Source of the DNA: Seohaeicola saemankumensis
Lineage (GTDB): Bacteria > Pseudomonadota > Alphaproteobacteria > Rhodobacterales > Rhodobacteraceae
Length of the DNA: 64,000 bases
NCBI RefSeq assembly: GCF_020171285.1
Contig: NZ_JAIUZI010000016.1
Span: forward strand, 1 to 64,000
Direction of reading: 5' to 3'
Every line of letters begins with the position of its first letter. The stretch's first letter is position 1. Positions 42,516 through 52,026 of the stretch are shown here, piece after piece. Under the pieces are notes generated by a model that saw nothing but the letters and a program-made list of their open reading frames with translations, had not been told where the DNA came from and made no database searches. The translations under genes and the position numbers were made by a program.

Positions 42516-42561
42516 GCGTTGTCCCGATGTCTTTCGGGAGGCTGTCCCCGGAGGCTCGGGC

Positions 42562-45500
42562 TCAGCTGACCGGCGAATAGAGATCGATACTTTCGAAGGC
42601 CGCCCGCATCAGTTCGCGCCCGGTCTCGAAGGAGAAGCTCTGCCGGACATAGGTGCGGGCGTTGTCCGAGATCGCCTGCCACAGCGCATCGTCGTCCTGC
42701 AGGCGGGTGATGGCATCGCGCCATTCGGCGGGGGTGGTGGCGATCATGCAGTCGTGCCCATGGCGCAGCCCGACCCCTTCGGCGGCGGTGGGCGTCAGCA
42801 CGCAGGGCACCCCATGGGCCAGCGCCGCCAGCACCTTGCCCTTGAGCCCGGCGCCCGAGAGAAGCGGTGCGACAAAGATCCGGTGCTTGTCGTAAGCATC
42901 CGAAATGTCTTTGATATATCCCTGTGGATGGATCTGCGCGCTTTTCAGCGCGCGGATGTCGTCGCCCATGCCCGACCCGTAGACAAAGAACTGCAGGTCC
43001 GGCTGCGAGGTTTCCAGCAGCGGCATCACCTGGCGGGCGAACCACAGCACGCCCTCGGCGTTGGGCGCATGCAGGTAGTTGCCCAGGAACGACAGCCCGC
43101 TGCGGTTTTCCAGCCCGGGCGCGCTATCGGGCATATCCACCACCCAGGGGCATTTGGCCACCCGCACCTGGCCGTCGGTGTGCGACTGGATCACCGAATG
43201 CTCGACCTCGTTGTAGCTGAGCACGACGTCGGATTTGCGCATCACCTCCAGCTCCAGCGTGCGGGTTTCGCGGGCGGCGGCGATCTTGGCCGCGTCATTG
43301 GCGGCGATCCCGGCGCGCAGTTCGCGCAGGAAATGCAGGTCGGCGTTGTTGAACAGGATCCGGGTTCTTGGCGCCAGCTGGCGCAGCCGGTCGATGACGT
43401 CGCGGGCGACGTAGAACCGGGTGATGTAGAAGGCGTCGAAATCGCTGACATGCCGGGACAGATATTCATCCACCGACAGGAAGAACGGCGCGTGGATCAC
43501 CTCGACCCCCATTTTCTCCAGCGCCTCGGTATAGCTGCCCATATGGGCCAGGTTGCGGGCCAGGAAGGTCACCTTGTAGCCCAGGCTCTGCACCAGCCGG
43601 ATCTCCTGCACGGCGGCATGGCTGCCGGCATCGCGATCGGGCCGGGGCGTGGCATAGTCGATGAACAGCACCCGCCCGACGATGCCGCGGTCCTTTTCCA
43701 GGTCCGGTTTCACCCCTTCGGCGCCAAACCGCGAATAGGCGGCGGCCCAGCGGCGCTTGAACTTGGGCCGGTTGATCTCCTGGTAGCGCTTGAAGCCGGC
43801 GGCGGTATCGGTGCCGCTGGTCAGGCCTTCGTAGTGGTAGACCACCGAGGAGGGGATGAACCAGGTGGTGTAGCCGGCCTCGCGCACCTTGAAGGCGAGG
43901 TCGGTATCCTCGAAATACATCGGCTCCAGGTACTGTGACAGCCCGCCGACCTCTTCCCAGATGGCGCGGGTGGTCATCAGCGCCGCGCCACAGAGATAGT
44001 CGGTCTGCCGGGCATAGCAGAATCGCGGATCCCAGGGGTTTTCGCCGTGGCCGTAGTTCCACGGGTTGCCGGTGCTCCAGATGATGCCGCCGGCATCCTG
44101 CAGCCGGCCGTCGGGATAGAGCAGTTTCGACCCCACCAGCCCGACCTTGTCAAAGCGCGCAAAGCCGTCGACCAGCGCATCCAGCCAGCCATTGGTGACC
44201 TCGACGTCATTGTTCAGCAGCGCGACATAGGTGCCGCGCGCCTTGGCGGCGCCGGCGTTACAGGCACGGATGAACCGCTGCGCCTGGGTATTGCGGACCA
44301 CGGTGATGCCCGACACGATCTCTTCGATCCGGGCGGTCTCGTCGGTAGAGCCGTCATCGACCAGGATCACCTCGAAGGTGACATGATTATGGGCCAGCAG
44401 CAGGCTGGCCAGTGCCAGATAGGTGACCTCCACCTTGTTATGCACGGGGATCACCACCGAGACATCGGGGGCCTCGACCGGTGGAAAGGCCAGCGGCGCC
44501 AGACGGACGTTGTCGTGGCCGCCCTCGACCACCTCCAGCGCGCGGGCGATCTGAGCCTGCATCTCGGGGTTGGCGCCGGCGGCCATATGGGCGCGCAGCG
44601 CCGCGTAGCGATGCGCCGCCTGCGGCATCAGCGGCCCCGGAAACGGTGCCCGGCTTTCGTTCTGCAGCACGTCCAGCGGCGTCAGCATCCGCGGCATCAG
44701 CACATAGGTGCTGAGCAGCCGCTGGGTGCCGCTTTCGTCCAGCACCGCCAGATTGTGATAATGGCCGGTCTGCATTTCGCGCGGCATCCGCACCCAGACC
44801 GGGTCCGGACCCAGCTGCTGGCTGAACGCGAATTTGCCGTCCAGCATGATCCGGTACAGGCCCGGCCGCGCGGCTTTCATCTGCAGGCTGTGGCCGTGGT
44901 CTTCGGTGATGGTGACCGACAGGTCGGCACCTTCCAGCAGCAGGTGTTCATCTTCGCCCAGATACAGCATCAGCGGTTGCCCCGGCGCGGTCATCGCCGG
45001 CAGCTCCGCCTCCAGCCAGACCGCGCCCGGTCCGGGCTCCGCGCCCTTCAGCTGCAGCCCCTCGCCCGGTGACGGGCTGGTCCGGTCGGCGCGGCCGGCA
45101 AGGGTATCGCTGCGGGGGGCCGGGCGGGCCACATGCGGGTCGGCGGTAAAGAGAAAGGGCGACAGCTGGCTGTCGCCACCCTTGTAGCTGTCGAACTGCA
45201 CGGTCATGTGCAGCTCCGTGACCTCCTCCATCGGCGGCAGCTGCTGTTCCACGGCCAGGTAATCGGCCTCGTCCTGGCCGCCGATGCGGGTGTCATCGAA
45301 CAGCAGCGTATAGGTGCCGGCCAGCCGGTCGCCCTTTGTCTTGTCGCCGGCCGTCCGCAGCCGCCGGATCTCGAGCCGTCCGGCGGCACGATGCGAGGCC
45401 AGCCAGGCGCGGAAGCTCAGCGGCGGATCCTGCGGGTTTTGTGCCGGCAGCGGGATCGGCGCGGCCAGCGCCACCCGGCAGGGGGCGGTGGGGTCGAGGA

Positions 45501-45813
45501 ATTTCATCTGCACGGTCTTGCGCCCCGGCAGCCCCCATTGCGGGATCCCGTTGACCGAAACCTCGCAGGGCAGCGGCTTTGCCCCCTCGGGCCGCGGCGC
45601 CAGCAGAGGGGCGGTGAATTCAGGGCGGAACTCGCCCTGCGCCTGCGGTTCGGCCGGGCCGGCGGGCTGCATCCGCACCAGGGCGCCGCCAATTCCCAGC
45701 GCCGGTCCCCGCTCTGCCAGCTCCGGAGCCATTTGCGCCTGTACAAGGCCATCTGCGATCACGATCCGGGCAACGCCCTGGGGCAGAGAAACGGTGGGGT
45801 GGTCGGGCTTCAT
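42562..45813 (-). CDS. very large two-domain glycosyltransferase (GT2 + GT4)
   Basis: About 1083 residues from ATG 45813 (alternative at 45861). Residues 1-440 are beta-rich and of unknown family, with a PilZ-free carbohydrate-processing look (ELPAMTAPGQPLMLYLGEDE). A GT2 domain starts near 450 (VSVVIPVHNKVEVTYLALAS), with VILVDDGSTDETARI, LLNNDVEVTNGWLDALVDG and MYFEDTDLAFKVREAG. A GT-B/GT4-like domain fills about 740-1080, with LSFLGNYLHAPNAEGVLWF, FFVYGSGMGDD, RIFVAPLLSGAGLKGKVLAA and AAEGVGL. Two activities on one chain would add two sugars in turn. The neighbouring convergent terminator separates it from yjb. It starts a divergent region toward manC. Confidence 0.88.
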   Translation of the reverse strand: MKPDHPTVSLPQGVARIVIADGLVQAQMAPELAERGPALGIGGALVRMQPAGPAEPQAQGEFRPEFTAPLLAPRPEGAKPLPCEVSVNGIPQWGLPGRKTVQMKFLDPTAPCRVALAAPIPLPAQNPQDPPLSFRAWLASHRAAGRLEIRRLRTAGDKTKGDRLAGTYTLLFDDTRIGGQDEADYLAVEQQLPPMEEVTELHMTVQFDSYKGGDSQLSPFLFTADPHVARPAPRSDTLAGRADRTSPSPGEGLQLKGAEPGPGAVWLEAELPAMTAPGQPLMLYLGEDEHLLLEGADLSVTITEDHGHSLQMKAARPGLYRIMLDGKFAFSQQLGPDPVWVRMPREMQTGHYHNLAVLDESGTQRLLSTYVLMPRMLTPLDVLQNESRAPFPGPLMPQAAHRYAALRAHMAAGANPEMQAQIARALEVVEGGHDNVRLAPLAFPPVEAPDVSVVIPVHNKVEVTYLALASLLLAHNHVTFEVILVDDGSTDETARIEEIVSGITVVRNTQAQRFIRACNAGAAKARGTYVALLNNDVEVTNGWLDALVDGFARFDKVGLVGSKLLYPDGRLQDAGGIIWSTGNPWNYGHGENPWDPRFCYARQTDYLCGAALMTTRAIWEEVGGLSQYLEPMYFEDTDLAFKVREAGYTTWFIPSSVVYHYEGLTSGTDTAAGFKRYQEINRPKFKRRWAAAYSRFGAEGVKPDLEKDRGIVGRVLFIDYATPRPDRDAGSHAAVQEIRLVQSLGYKVTFLARNLAHMGSYTEALEKMGVEVIHAPFFLSVDEYLSRHVSDFDAFYITRFYVARDVIDRLRQLAPRTRILFNNADLHFLRELRAGIAANDAAKIAAARETRTLELEVMRKSDVVLSYNEVEHSVIQSHTDGQVRVAKCPWVVDMPDSAPGLENRSGLSFLGNYLHAPNAEGVLWFARQVMPLLETSQPDLQFFVYGSGMGDDIRALKSAQIHPQGYIKDISDAYDKHRIFVAPLLSGAGLKGKVLAALAHGVPCVLTPTAAEGVGLRHGHDCMIATTPAEWRDAITRLQDDDALWQAISDNARTYVRQSFSFETGRELMRAAFESIDLYSPVS

Positions 45814-46224
45814 CGGGTCTCTTTCACTGGCATTCGGGGTGAATCCGGTGGCGGATTTCACCTGCGTCTTTGAACATGTTTTGGCGTTGCGCGAAAGCCA
45901 ATGGCACAGGCACCGTCCAGAAAACGCCGATCATGTCGCATCCTTGCGCTCTTTGCCTGGATTTGCCAGCGCCCAGCCCGCAAAAGCGGCCCGGGGACGC
46001 CCCTGCCCTGTCCTGTCCCCGCTGCACCCATGGCTGCCCCATTTCAAGGCAGCGACACGGGCAGTAACCCCGGCGGTGGCGGGATTTCTTGTCGCAACCC
46101 ATTCCCACGCCGTCGACAATATGCTGTAAGGAAGCGGAAATTCCGGGCCGGCACGGGCTGTGCGCGGGTCCGGAACGATTGCAGATCTGGTTTTTAGAAA
46201 GATCTTGAAGAAGGTGATATTGAT
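45814..46224. other. 411-base divergent intergenic region
   Basis: Between the minus-strand large glycosyltransferase and manC. No good ORF. AGATCT at 46183-46188 and 46200-46205 form a repeated palindrome around a T-rich loop in the manC leader, ending 19 bases before the manC ATG. The promoters of both genes must lie here. Confidence 0.5.
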
Positions 46225-47673
46225 ATGGCCGTTGTCTATCCGGTGATTTTGTGTGGTGGCGTCGGCACCCGGCTCTGGCCGCTGTCGCGCAAGAGCTATC
46301 CCAAGCAGTTCGTGCCGCTGATCGGTGACAAGACCCTGTTCCAGGCCTGCGCCGAACGGATGACCGGGGCCGGCGACGGGTTTGAATTTGCCGCCCCCGC
46401 GATCCTGACCAATTCGGACTTCCGCTTTATCGTCGCCGAACAGCTGCAGGAGGCGGGTATCGACCCCGGCCCGGTGATGATCGAACCGCAGGGTCGCAAC
46501 ACCGCCCCCGCGGTATTGGCCGCGGCCCTGCATCTGGCCGCGCAGGATCCCGATGCGGTCCTGCTGGTGGCGCCCTCGGACCACGTGGTGCCCAACGCCG
46601 AGGCGTTCCGCGCGGCGGTGGCCGAGGCGGTGCGGACGGCGCAGGACCGGGGCGACCTGGTCACCTTTGGCATCACCCCCGATCACCCGGAAACCGGCTA
46701 TGGCTATCTGCAGCTGTCGGTGCGGCCCGACGGCTCCGGCTCAGCCGTACCGCTGACCCGCTTTGTCGAGAAACCCGACCTTGAAACCGCCCAGGCGATG
46801 CTGGCCGATGGCAGCTACCTGTGGAATTCGGGGATTTTCCTGTTCACCGCGCGCGACATCGTTTCGGCCTTTGAGAAATTCGCCCCAGAGCTGATCGCGC
46901 CGGTCAGAGAGGCAGTGGAGCAGGCCGAGACCGACCTGGGCTTTTTGCGGCTCGAGCCCGAGGCCTGGGGCCGCGCCGACGACATCTCGATCGACTATGC
47001 GGTGATGGAACGGGCCGACAACCTCAGCGTGGTGCCCTATTCCGACGGCTGGTCGGACCTGGGCAGCTGGACCGCGGTGCACGAGCTCAGCGGCCCCGAC
47101 GGCGATGGCGTCGCCATGTCCGGCCCGGTCACCGCGATCGACTGCCGCAACGTGCTGCTGCGCTCGGAATCGCCGGATCAGGAACTGGTCGGCATGGGCG
47201 TCGAGAACCTGATCGTGGTGGCGATGTCCGACGCGGTTCTGGTCGCCGACATGAGCCGGGCGCAGGACGTGAAAAAGGCGGTCACCGCGCTGAAGGCGAA
47301 ATCGGCCAAACAGGCCGAGGCGCTGCCGGTCGATTACCGCCCCTGGGGCCATTTCGAAACGCTGATCCTGGGCGAGCGGTTCCAGGTCAAGCGTATCGTG
47401 GTCAAACCCGGCGCCTCGCTGAGCCTGCAAAGCCACCACCACCGGTCGGAACACTGGATCGTGGTCGAAGGTACCGCCAAGGTCACCGTCGGCGACGAGG
47501 TCAGCCTGATGACCGAGAACCAGTCGGTCTATATCCCGCTGGGCTCGGTGCACCGGCTGGAAAACCCCGGCAAGATCGAGATGGTGCTGATCGAGGTGCA
47601 GACCGGCAGCTATCTGGGCGAGGACGATATCACCCGCTACGAGGATATCTATGCACGAGGCCAGAAAGACTAG
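46225..47673 (+). CDS. manC: mannose-1-phosphate guanylyltransferase/mannose-6-phosphate isomerase
   Basis: A 482-residue bifunctional enzyme (ManC/AlgA type) that makes GDP-mannose from mannose-6-P precursors. Residues 1-345 are the guanylyltransferase: GGVGTRLWPLSRKSYPKQF (11-29), LVAPSDHVV (about 112-120), FVEKPD (about 182-187). Residues 350-482 are the type II isomerase cupin: KPGASLSLQSHHHRSEHW (about 394-411), where His and Glu bind metal, and YIPLGSVHRLEN. A strong AAGAAGGTG ribosome binding site is present. Its product feeds Gmd and Fcl encoded about 8 kb downstream. Confidence 0.97.
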   Translation: MAVVYPVILCGGVGTRLWPLSRKSYPKQFVPLIGDKTLFQACAERMTGAGDGFEFAAPAILTNSDFRFIVAEQLQEAGIDPGPVMIEPQGRNTAPAVLAAALHLAAQDPDAVLLVAPSDHVVPNAEAFRAAVAEAVRTAQDRGDLVTFGITPDHPETGYGYLQLSVRPDGSGSAVPLTRFVEKPDLETAQAMLADGSYLWNSGIFLFTARDIVSAFEKFAPELIAPVREAVEQAETDLGFLRLEPEAWGRADDISIDYAVMERADNLSVVPYSDGWSDLGSWTAVHELSGPDGDGVAMSGPVTAIDCRNVLLRSESPDQELVGMGVENLIVVAMSDAVLVADMSRAQDVKKAVTALKAKSAKQAEALPVDYRPWGHFETLILGERFQVKRIVVKPGASLSLQSHHHRSEHWIVVEGTAKVTVGDEVSLMTENQSVYIPLGSVHRLENPGKIEMVLIEVQTGSYLGEDDITRYEDIYARGQKD

Positions 47674-47700
47674 GCCGGCGACCCGAACCGGAGCAGGTGG

Positions 47701-50478
47701 ATGAGCGCCGCCGAGGCCGGGCGCGATCTTGTGCGGCGCGGCCGGTCCGGGCTGGATCGTGGCGACACCGCGGCCCTGGCGGAGCTGGCCGACCAATGGG
47801 CAGAGTGGCCGCCGGATGTGGACGCCCAGCTGGTTCTCGGCCGGGTCTGCATGGCGGTGAACCGGCCAGAGGCGGCGCGCCGGGCGTTTGAAATCTGTCT
47901 GGCCACAGCTCCCGGTAACGAGGCGGCGCTGCTCCGGTTGACTGACCTGCTGATGACGGAGGGCGCCGTGACCGAGGCGGTGGCGGTTCTGGAACGGGGG
48001 ATGAAGTATCGCCCCGGAAGCCTGCGGTTGCGTCAGCGGGCGTTGGGCCTGCGCCTGTGGCAGCTGAACGACGGTTCCGCGCTGGATGAGGTCGCGGCGA
48101 TGGTGACCGCGCACCCGGGTTTCGCGCCGGGGCACAGGACACTGGTGCGGGCCCGCCTGGCGTATGGCGGTCCCGGTCCGGCGGCGGCGGCCCTGGCGGC
48201 ATACGAGCGGCACCATCCCGCGGCGGCTGATCTGCCCCAGTTGCGGGCGGAGGTGGCACGGGCGCGGGGTGCTCCTGTGGCACCCGAAGCGATACCGCAG
48301 CAGACCGCCGCCATGGACGCCAAGGCCTTGTTGCAGATGGCCCGGCAGGCGGTTGCGGCAAATCGTACCGATCTCTCCGAAACCCTGTGCGCGCAGCTTC
48401 TCGGGATGCCCGAAAGCGACCAGCAACGGTTTGCTCTCGGGCTGGTGCAGGCGCATCTGCAGCAGGATAACGCCGCCGTGGCGAATTTTCGCGCCGCGCT
48501 GGACCTGAACCCGGTGATGGAGGCCGCGCACCTGCGGCTGATCGAAACGCTGAAGGCCCAGGGGGCGGGCAAGGAGGCGTTGCGCGCGGCGGACGCCGGT
48601 CTGCAGGCACTTCCGAAGAGCTGGTTGTTGCGCCACAAGCGGCTGGCGGTGCTGTCCGAACTGGACCCGACCCTGCCGTCGCCGGAGGCGTTCGAGGCGC
48701 TGGTTTCGGATGCGCCGGAGCGGGTTGGCGGTCACCGTCTGAGGTTGAACTGGCTGAAACGGACAGGGCGCTACGCCGAGGCGGCTGCTGCGGTTGCCGA
48801 TTTCGCGCGGCACTGCCCGGACGATTGCAATGCGCCGGCCGAACGGGCGTACCTGGAACTGGAGAGTGGTCAGCCGGGGCAGGCCCTGCGTCTGTTCCGC
48901 GAAGCGGGCGCGCCGGAAAGTGACGATGTGGCGCTTCTGGGGCCCTATGTGCGGGCGCTGACCTTGGTTCGGGACAGAGCCGGGCTGGCGGCGCTGGGGG
49001 AGCGCCTCGGCCCGCAGCCGGCCGATGCGCGGCGCAGTTACATGGCGGGGCAGATCGCCCGCGCCCTGGACCATGTGGAACAATCCGTCGCGATGTATCG
49101 CAGGGCGCTGACGCTGGATCCGTCGTTCCAGCCGGCCTGGGTCGGCTTGGCGCTGTCGCTGACCCTGCTGGGCCGGGGCGGCGAGGCCGAAGAGGAGCTG
49201 GCGCAAGCCCCGGCCACGGTCCAGGCCTCGCCGATCTTCGTGCTCAAGCGCGCGGCTGCCGCGCAGTCGGTTGGCCATTTCGAGGCGGCGCAACGGATTC
49301 TGGAAACGGCACCGTGTGCGGAGGTTGCGCAGGTGCGCGTGGCGCTGGTGCAGTTGCTTGGGCAAACCGGGCAGATGGCGGCGGCGCGGAGCTGTCTGGA
49401 AAAATGGCGCCCCGTCTCGGTGCTGGACCGGTCCCGGCACCATCTGGCCACCGCCCTGCTGGCGCGGGAGGATTTTGATCTGGAGGCGGCCGAGGCGGGC
49501 TGCACCGCCGCACTGGCCGAGGATCCGGGGCTGGAGGCCGCTTATACGCAGCGCGCCTATACCCGGCTGATGGCCTGCGATCCGGCCGGCGCCATGCAGG
49601 ACCGTCAGGCCGCGTTCCGGCTGCGGCATGCGCCGCTGCGGCGCTGGTCCGACATCATCGGGCACCTGTGCAACGAAATGCTGCTGCAGCCGGAGGTGGT
49701 CCGTGCCGCGGCCGCTGCGAATGGGCTGGATGGCCTGGCCGCATTGGTGCGCGCCCACGGGGATCTGACCTGTGTCAGCATGGCGCTTCTGATCGCGCTG
49801 CGCAGGTCCGGACGCCTGGGCCTGCCCGCGGAACTGTCGTCGGAGGCTCGGCCCGATCATGTCCCCGCACGGATATTCCAGTATTGGGAGGGCGAGATCA
49901 GCCCGGACTTGCAGGGGGCGATGGAGGATCTGCAGGCGCGCAACCCCTGGGCGGTCTACCGCCGGTTCGACCGGGCCTCCGCGGGTGAATACCTGGCCGG
50001 GATGGGGCGCCCCGAAGTCGCGCGCGCCTTCCGCCTGTGCCGGCACGCGGCGCAACGCGCGGATCTGTTCCGGCTGGCGGTGATGTGGGCCGAAGGCGGC
50101 ATCTACCTGGATGCGGACAATCGCTGCGGCGGCAGCCTTGCCGGCCTGCTGCCGCCGGGGGCGCGGTTGGTGCTCTACCAGGAACACCTGGGCAGCATCG
50201 CCAATGATTTCATCGCGGCCGCGCCGGGATGCGGGCTGCTGGAGCGGACGATGCAGCAGATCGCGGAGGCCCTGATCGCGGGAGCGGGCGAGTATATCTG
50301 GCTGTTGTCGGGACCCGGCGCGCTGACCCGCGCCCTGGCGCGGCGGATTGCGGAGACACCCGATATCGCTCTGCCGCAAGACTGCCACGTGCTGCCCCAC
50401 TCCACCCTGCTGGGCCGTGTGGCCCCACAATGCCCTTTTGCCTACAAGATCGGCCCGGGCAGCTGGGCGCGTGGGTGA
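47701..50478 (+). CDS. TPR protein fused to a GT32-type glycosyltransferase
   Basis: A 925-residue protein 27 bases after manC. Residues ~1-690 consist of helical TPR-like repeats (for example AALLRLTDLLMTEGAVTEAV, SVAMYRRALTLDPSFQPAWVG). A GT32/OCH1-like domain covers about 720-925: RIFQYWEGEISPDLQGAMED at its start, HAAQRADLFRLAVMWAEGG and GGIYLDADNRCGG with the Asp-x-Asp metal motif (about 799-811), and LLSGPGALTRALARR. The substrate is unknown. It follows manC, so a mannosyl or fucosyl donor is a fair guess. The TPR part may bind other assembly proteins. Confidence 0.85.
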   Translation: MSAAEAGRDLVRRGRSGLDRGDTAALAELADQWAEWPPDVDAQLVLGRVCMAVNRPEAARRAFEICLATAPGNEAALLRLTDLLMTEGAVTEAVAVLERGMKYRPGSLRLRQRALGLRLWQLNDGSALDEVAAMVTAHPGFAPGHRTLVRARLAYGGPGPAAAALAAYERHHPAAADLPQLRAEVARARGAPVAPEAIPQQTAAMDAKALLQMARQAVAANRTDLSETLCAQLLGMPESDQQRFALGLVQAHLQQDNAAVANFRAALDLNPVMEAAHLRLIETLKAQGAGKEALRAADAGLQALPKSWLLRHKRLAVLSELDPTLPSPEAFEALVSDAPERVGGHRLRLNWLKRTGRYAEAAAAVADFARHCPDDCNAPAERAYLELESGQPGQALRLFREAGAPESDDVALLGPYVRALTLVRDRAGLAALGERLGPQPADARRSYMAGQIARALDHVEQSVAMYRRALTLDPSFQPAWVGLALSLTLLGRGGEAEEELAQAPATVQASPIFVLKRAAAAQSVGHFEAAQRILETAPCAEVAQVRVALVQLLGQTGQMAAARSCLEKWRPVSVLDRSRHHLATALLAREDFDLEAAEAGCTAALAEDPGLEAAYTQRAYTRLMACDPAGAMQDRQAAFRLRHAPLRRWSDIIGHLCNEMLLQPEVVRAAAAANGLDGLAALVRAHGDLTCVSMALLIALRRSGRLGLPAELSSEARPDHVPARIFQYWEGEISPDLQGAMEDLQARNPWAVYRRFDRASAGEYLAGMGRPEVARAFRLCRHAAQRADLFRLAVMWAEGGIYLDADNRCGGSLAGLLPPGARLVLYQEHLGSIANDFIAAAPGCGLLERTMQQIAEALIAGAGEYIWLLSGPGALTRALARRIAETPDIALPQDCHVLPHSTLLGRVAPQCPFAYKIGPGSWARG

Positions 50479-50718
50479 TGGTCCGCAGCAGGATCTCCGG
50501 TTGTATGCGACAATACGTCTGCCCAAGAAATTCTCACCCCGGTGGGGCAATATGTCTGGCCTGCGGGACTCTCCGATCATTACGGGTTGCAGGACAATCT
50601 GCTCTATGGCAGTGAATCCGAGGGTGGCCAGAACATCGAATGATGGAGCGCCGCAGGCACCCAGGTTCGCCGCCCGAGACCTGCGTCTTTTGACGAAAGC
50701 AAGCATAGGATTAAAACC
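50479..50718. other. 240-base gap, no gene seen
   Basis: No ORF with a good ribosome binding site. The GC content drops along this stretch and stays low through the next two genes. Confidence 0.4.
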
Positions 50719-50883
50719 ATGAGCGACGATCTCGTATACGCCATTTTCAAGGAAATTGCCGTTTTGGAAGGCAAACGCACCCCGGACGGTGAGTGGACGA
50801 TTGATGATGCAAACGAGGTGACGCGTATTTTGACGCGTGCGTTTGCAGTTGTGCGCCGCGCTTCGACGCCTCGCGAAGAGTGA
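50719..50883 (+). CDS. 54-aa orphan protein
   Basis: MSDDLVYAIFKEIAVLEGKR starts a 54-residue soluble helical protein, ending TRAFAVVRRASTPREE. An AGGA stretch precedes the ATG by about eight bases. An 11-bp hairpin begins seven bases after the stop. The codon use is less GC-rich than that of the flanking large genes. No family recognised; too short for most gene callers. The hairpin, good start and reading frame support it. Confidence 0.55.
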   Translation: MSDDLVYAIFKEIAVLEGKRTPDGEWTIDDANEVTRILTRAFAVVRRASTPREE

Positions 50884-50890
50884 TCAATAA

Positions 50891-50917
50891 TAGCCTGACA
50901 GCGTGCCTGTCAGGCTA
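50891..50917. terminator. perfect hairpin after the 54-aa gene
   Basis: TAGCCTGACAG-CGTGC-CTGTCAGGCTA, an 11-bp perfect stem. No T-run on the plus strand; probable terminator for the small gene all the same, as 162 bases follow before the next start. Confidence 0.65.
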
Positions 50918-51079
50918 AAGGCTCGTTGGTTTCGCCTAAGACAGAGATTTTTGTAGTCTGGCCTGCCGAAGTGCACCCCAGTCCGGGCAACTCCGGTTTT
51001 CGTAAGTGGTGATTGATGCGTTGTGCCTCTGTGGAAGAGCCGTGCAGCAGACACAAATTGACATAAAGGCTATTGGAAC

Positions 51080-51874
51080 ATGACAGTGGTAATCGCACAC
51101 GGCCAGCCGAAATCGGGTAGCACGTTTCTGTATATGACGGCGCTTGAGGTTGTTCAGATCGTCAACCGCGAGGAATTCTACACTTTCAAGGACCGCGTCT
51201 TGGGGGCCAACACTCCGACCTTTGTAGATAAGCTGACGGCAGAGACGATTCTCGAGATCGACGAGAAACTTGCTCCCGGTCAGACTTTCGTACTCAAGAC
51301 TCATGCGGATTTGGAAGACGAGGTTGCGGATCTGATTACGGCGGGACGTGTCAAAGCGTTTACCTCATTCCGCGACCCTCGGGATACGGCGCTTTCGACG
51401 TTGAACGTTGGTGAAAAAGATCGTGCCAAGGGGGAAACCCGCTGGTTTGCGAAAATCACGGAGATCGGGCAACTGACCAACCCAATTCAGTTTCAATGGG
51501 CAGAGACCCGCGACTGGGTCCGGCACCCGGATGTTCTGGCTGTCCCCTACTATGTGACAGCGATGTCGCAATCGACCAGCGTCAAGTTGCTGACCGAGTT
51601 CCTTGGCATGGGGTATCTGTCCAACACGCTGGCCGCCGACATGGATGCCAAACGCGAAAAGCTGCCCGAGTACAACAAGGGTGTTCTGGATCGCTTTGTG
51701 AACGAGTTGAGCGTTGAGGATCTCAAGTTTGCCAACGACACCTGGGCTGACACAATCGCGGAATACAACGCGCTTCTGGAAGAGACGATGACCCGTCTCG
51801 GGCACCGGATGGCCTATACTTATTACACCCGGATGCGTGACGCCAAAATCGCCGAACGCGTGGCAGCGGCCTAA
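51080..51874 (+). CDS. sulfotransferase 7 (low-GC)
   Basis: A 264-residue PAPS sulfotransferase-like protein. P-loop HGQPKSGSTFLYMTAL at residues 6-21, LKTHADLED (about 74-82, an His-containing segment), and 3'-phosphate motif SFRDPRDTALSTLN (about 95-108). AAGG about nine bases before the ATG. Visibly less GC-rich than its neighbours (many AAA, GAT, GTT codons), which suggests a later arrival. It is flanked on both sides by hairpins (50891-50917 and 51882-51937), so it may be an independent unit. Confidence 0.8.
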   Translation: MTVVIAHGQPKSGSTFLYMTALEVVQIVNREEFYTFKDRVLGANTPTFVDKLTAETILEIDEKLAPGQTFVLKTHADLEDEVADLITAGRVKAFTSFRDPRDTALSTLNVGEKDRAKGETRWFAKITEIGQLTNPIQFQWAETRDWVRHPDVLAVPYYVTAMSQSTSVKLLTEFLGMGYLSNTLAADMDAKREKLPEYNKGVLDRFVNELSVEDLKFANDTWADTIAEYNALLEETMTRLGHRMAYTYYTRMRDAKIAERVAAA

Positions 51875-51881
51875 TTTCGCG

Positions 51882-51937
51882 CCGAGCCGTCCGGGCCTGG
51901 CTCGGATACTTCAGTGGACCGCCTGAATTCGGTCCAC
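51882..51937 (+). terminator. two tandem hairpins after sulfotransferase 7
   Basis: CCGAGCC...GGCTCGG (51882-51905, 7-bp stem, 10-base loop) and GTGGACCG-CCTGAATT-CGGTCCAC (51914-51937, 8-bp stem). They start seven bases after the stop codon. No T-runs. Likely transcript end or mRNA stabiliser. Confidence 0.55.
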
Positions 51938-52026
51938 ATGAAAAGACTGCTTGCGTACTCTTACCTTGAGATCTTGGGGAGAATCGGAGGCATGCAAATT
52001 GCTTTGCGACGATACCGGAGTTTGAA

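Noticed and set aside
46741..50706. 1321-residue minus-strand ORF
   Set aside because: Antisense shadow of manC and the TPR-GT32 gene in GC-rich DNA; Arg/Gln/Pro/His-rich composition and no family motifs.
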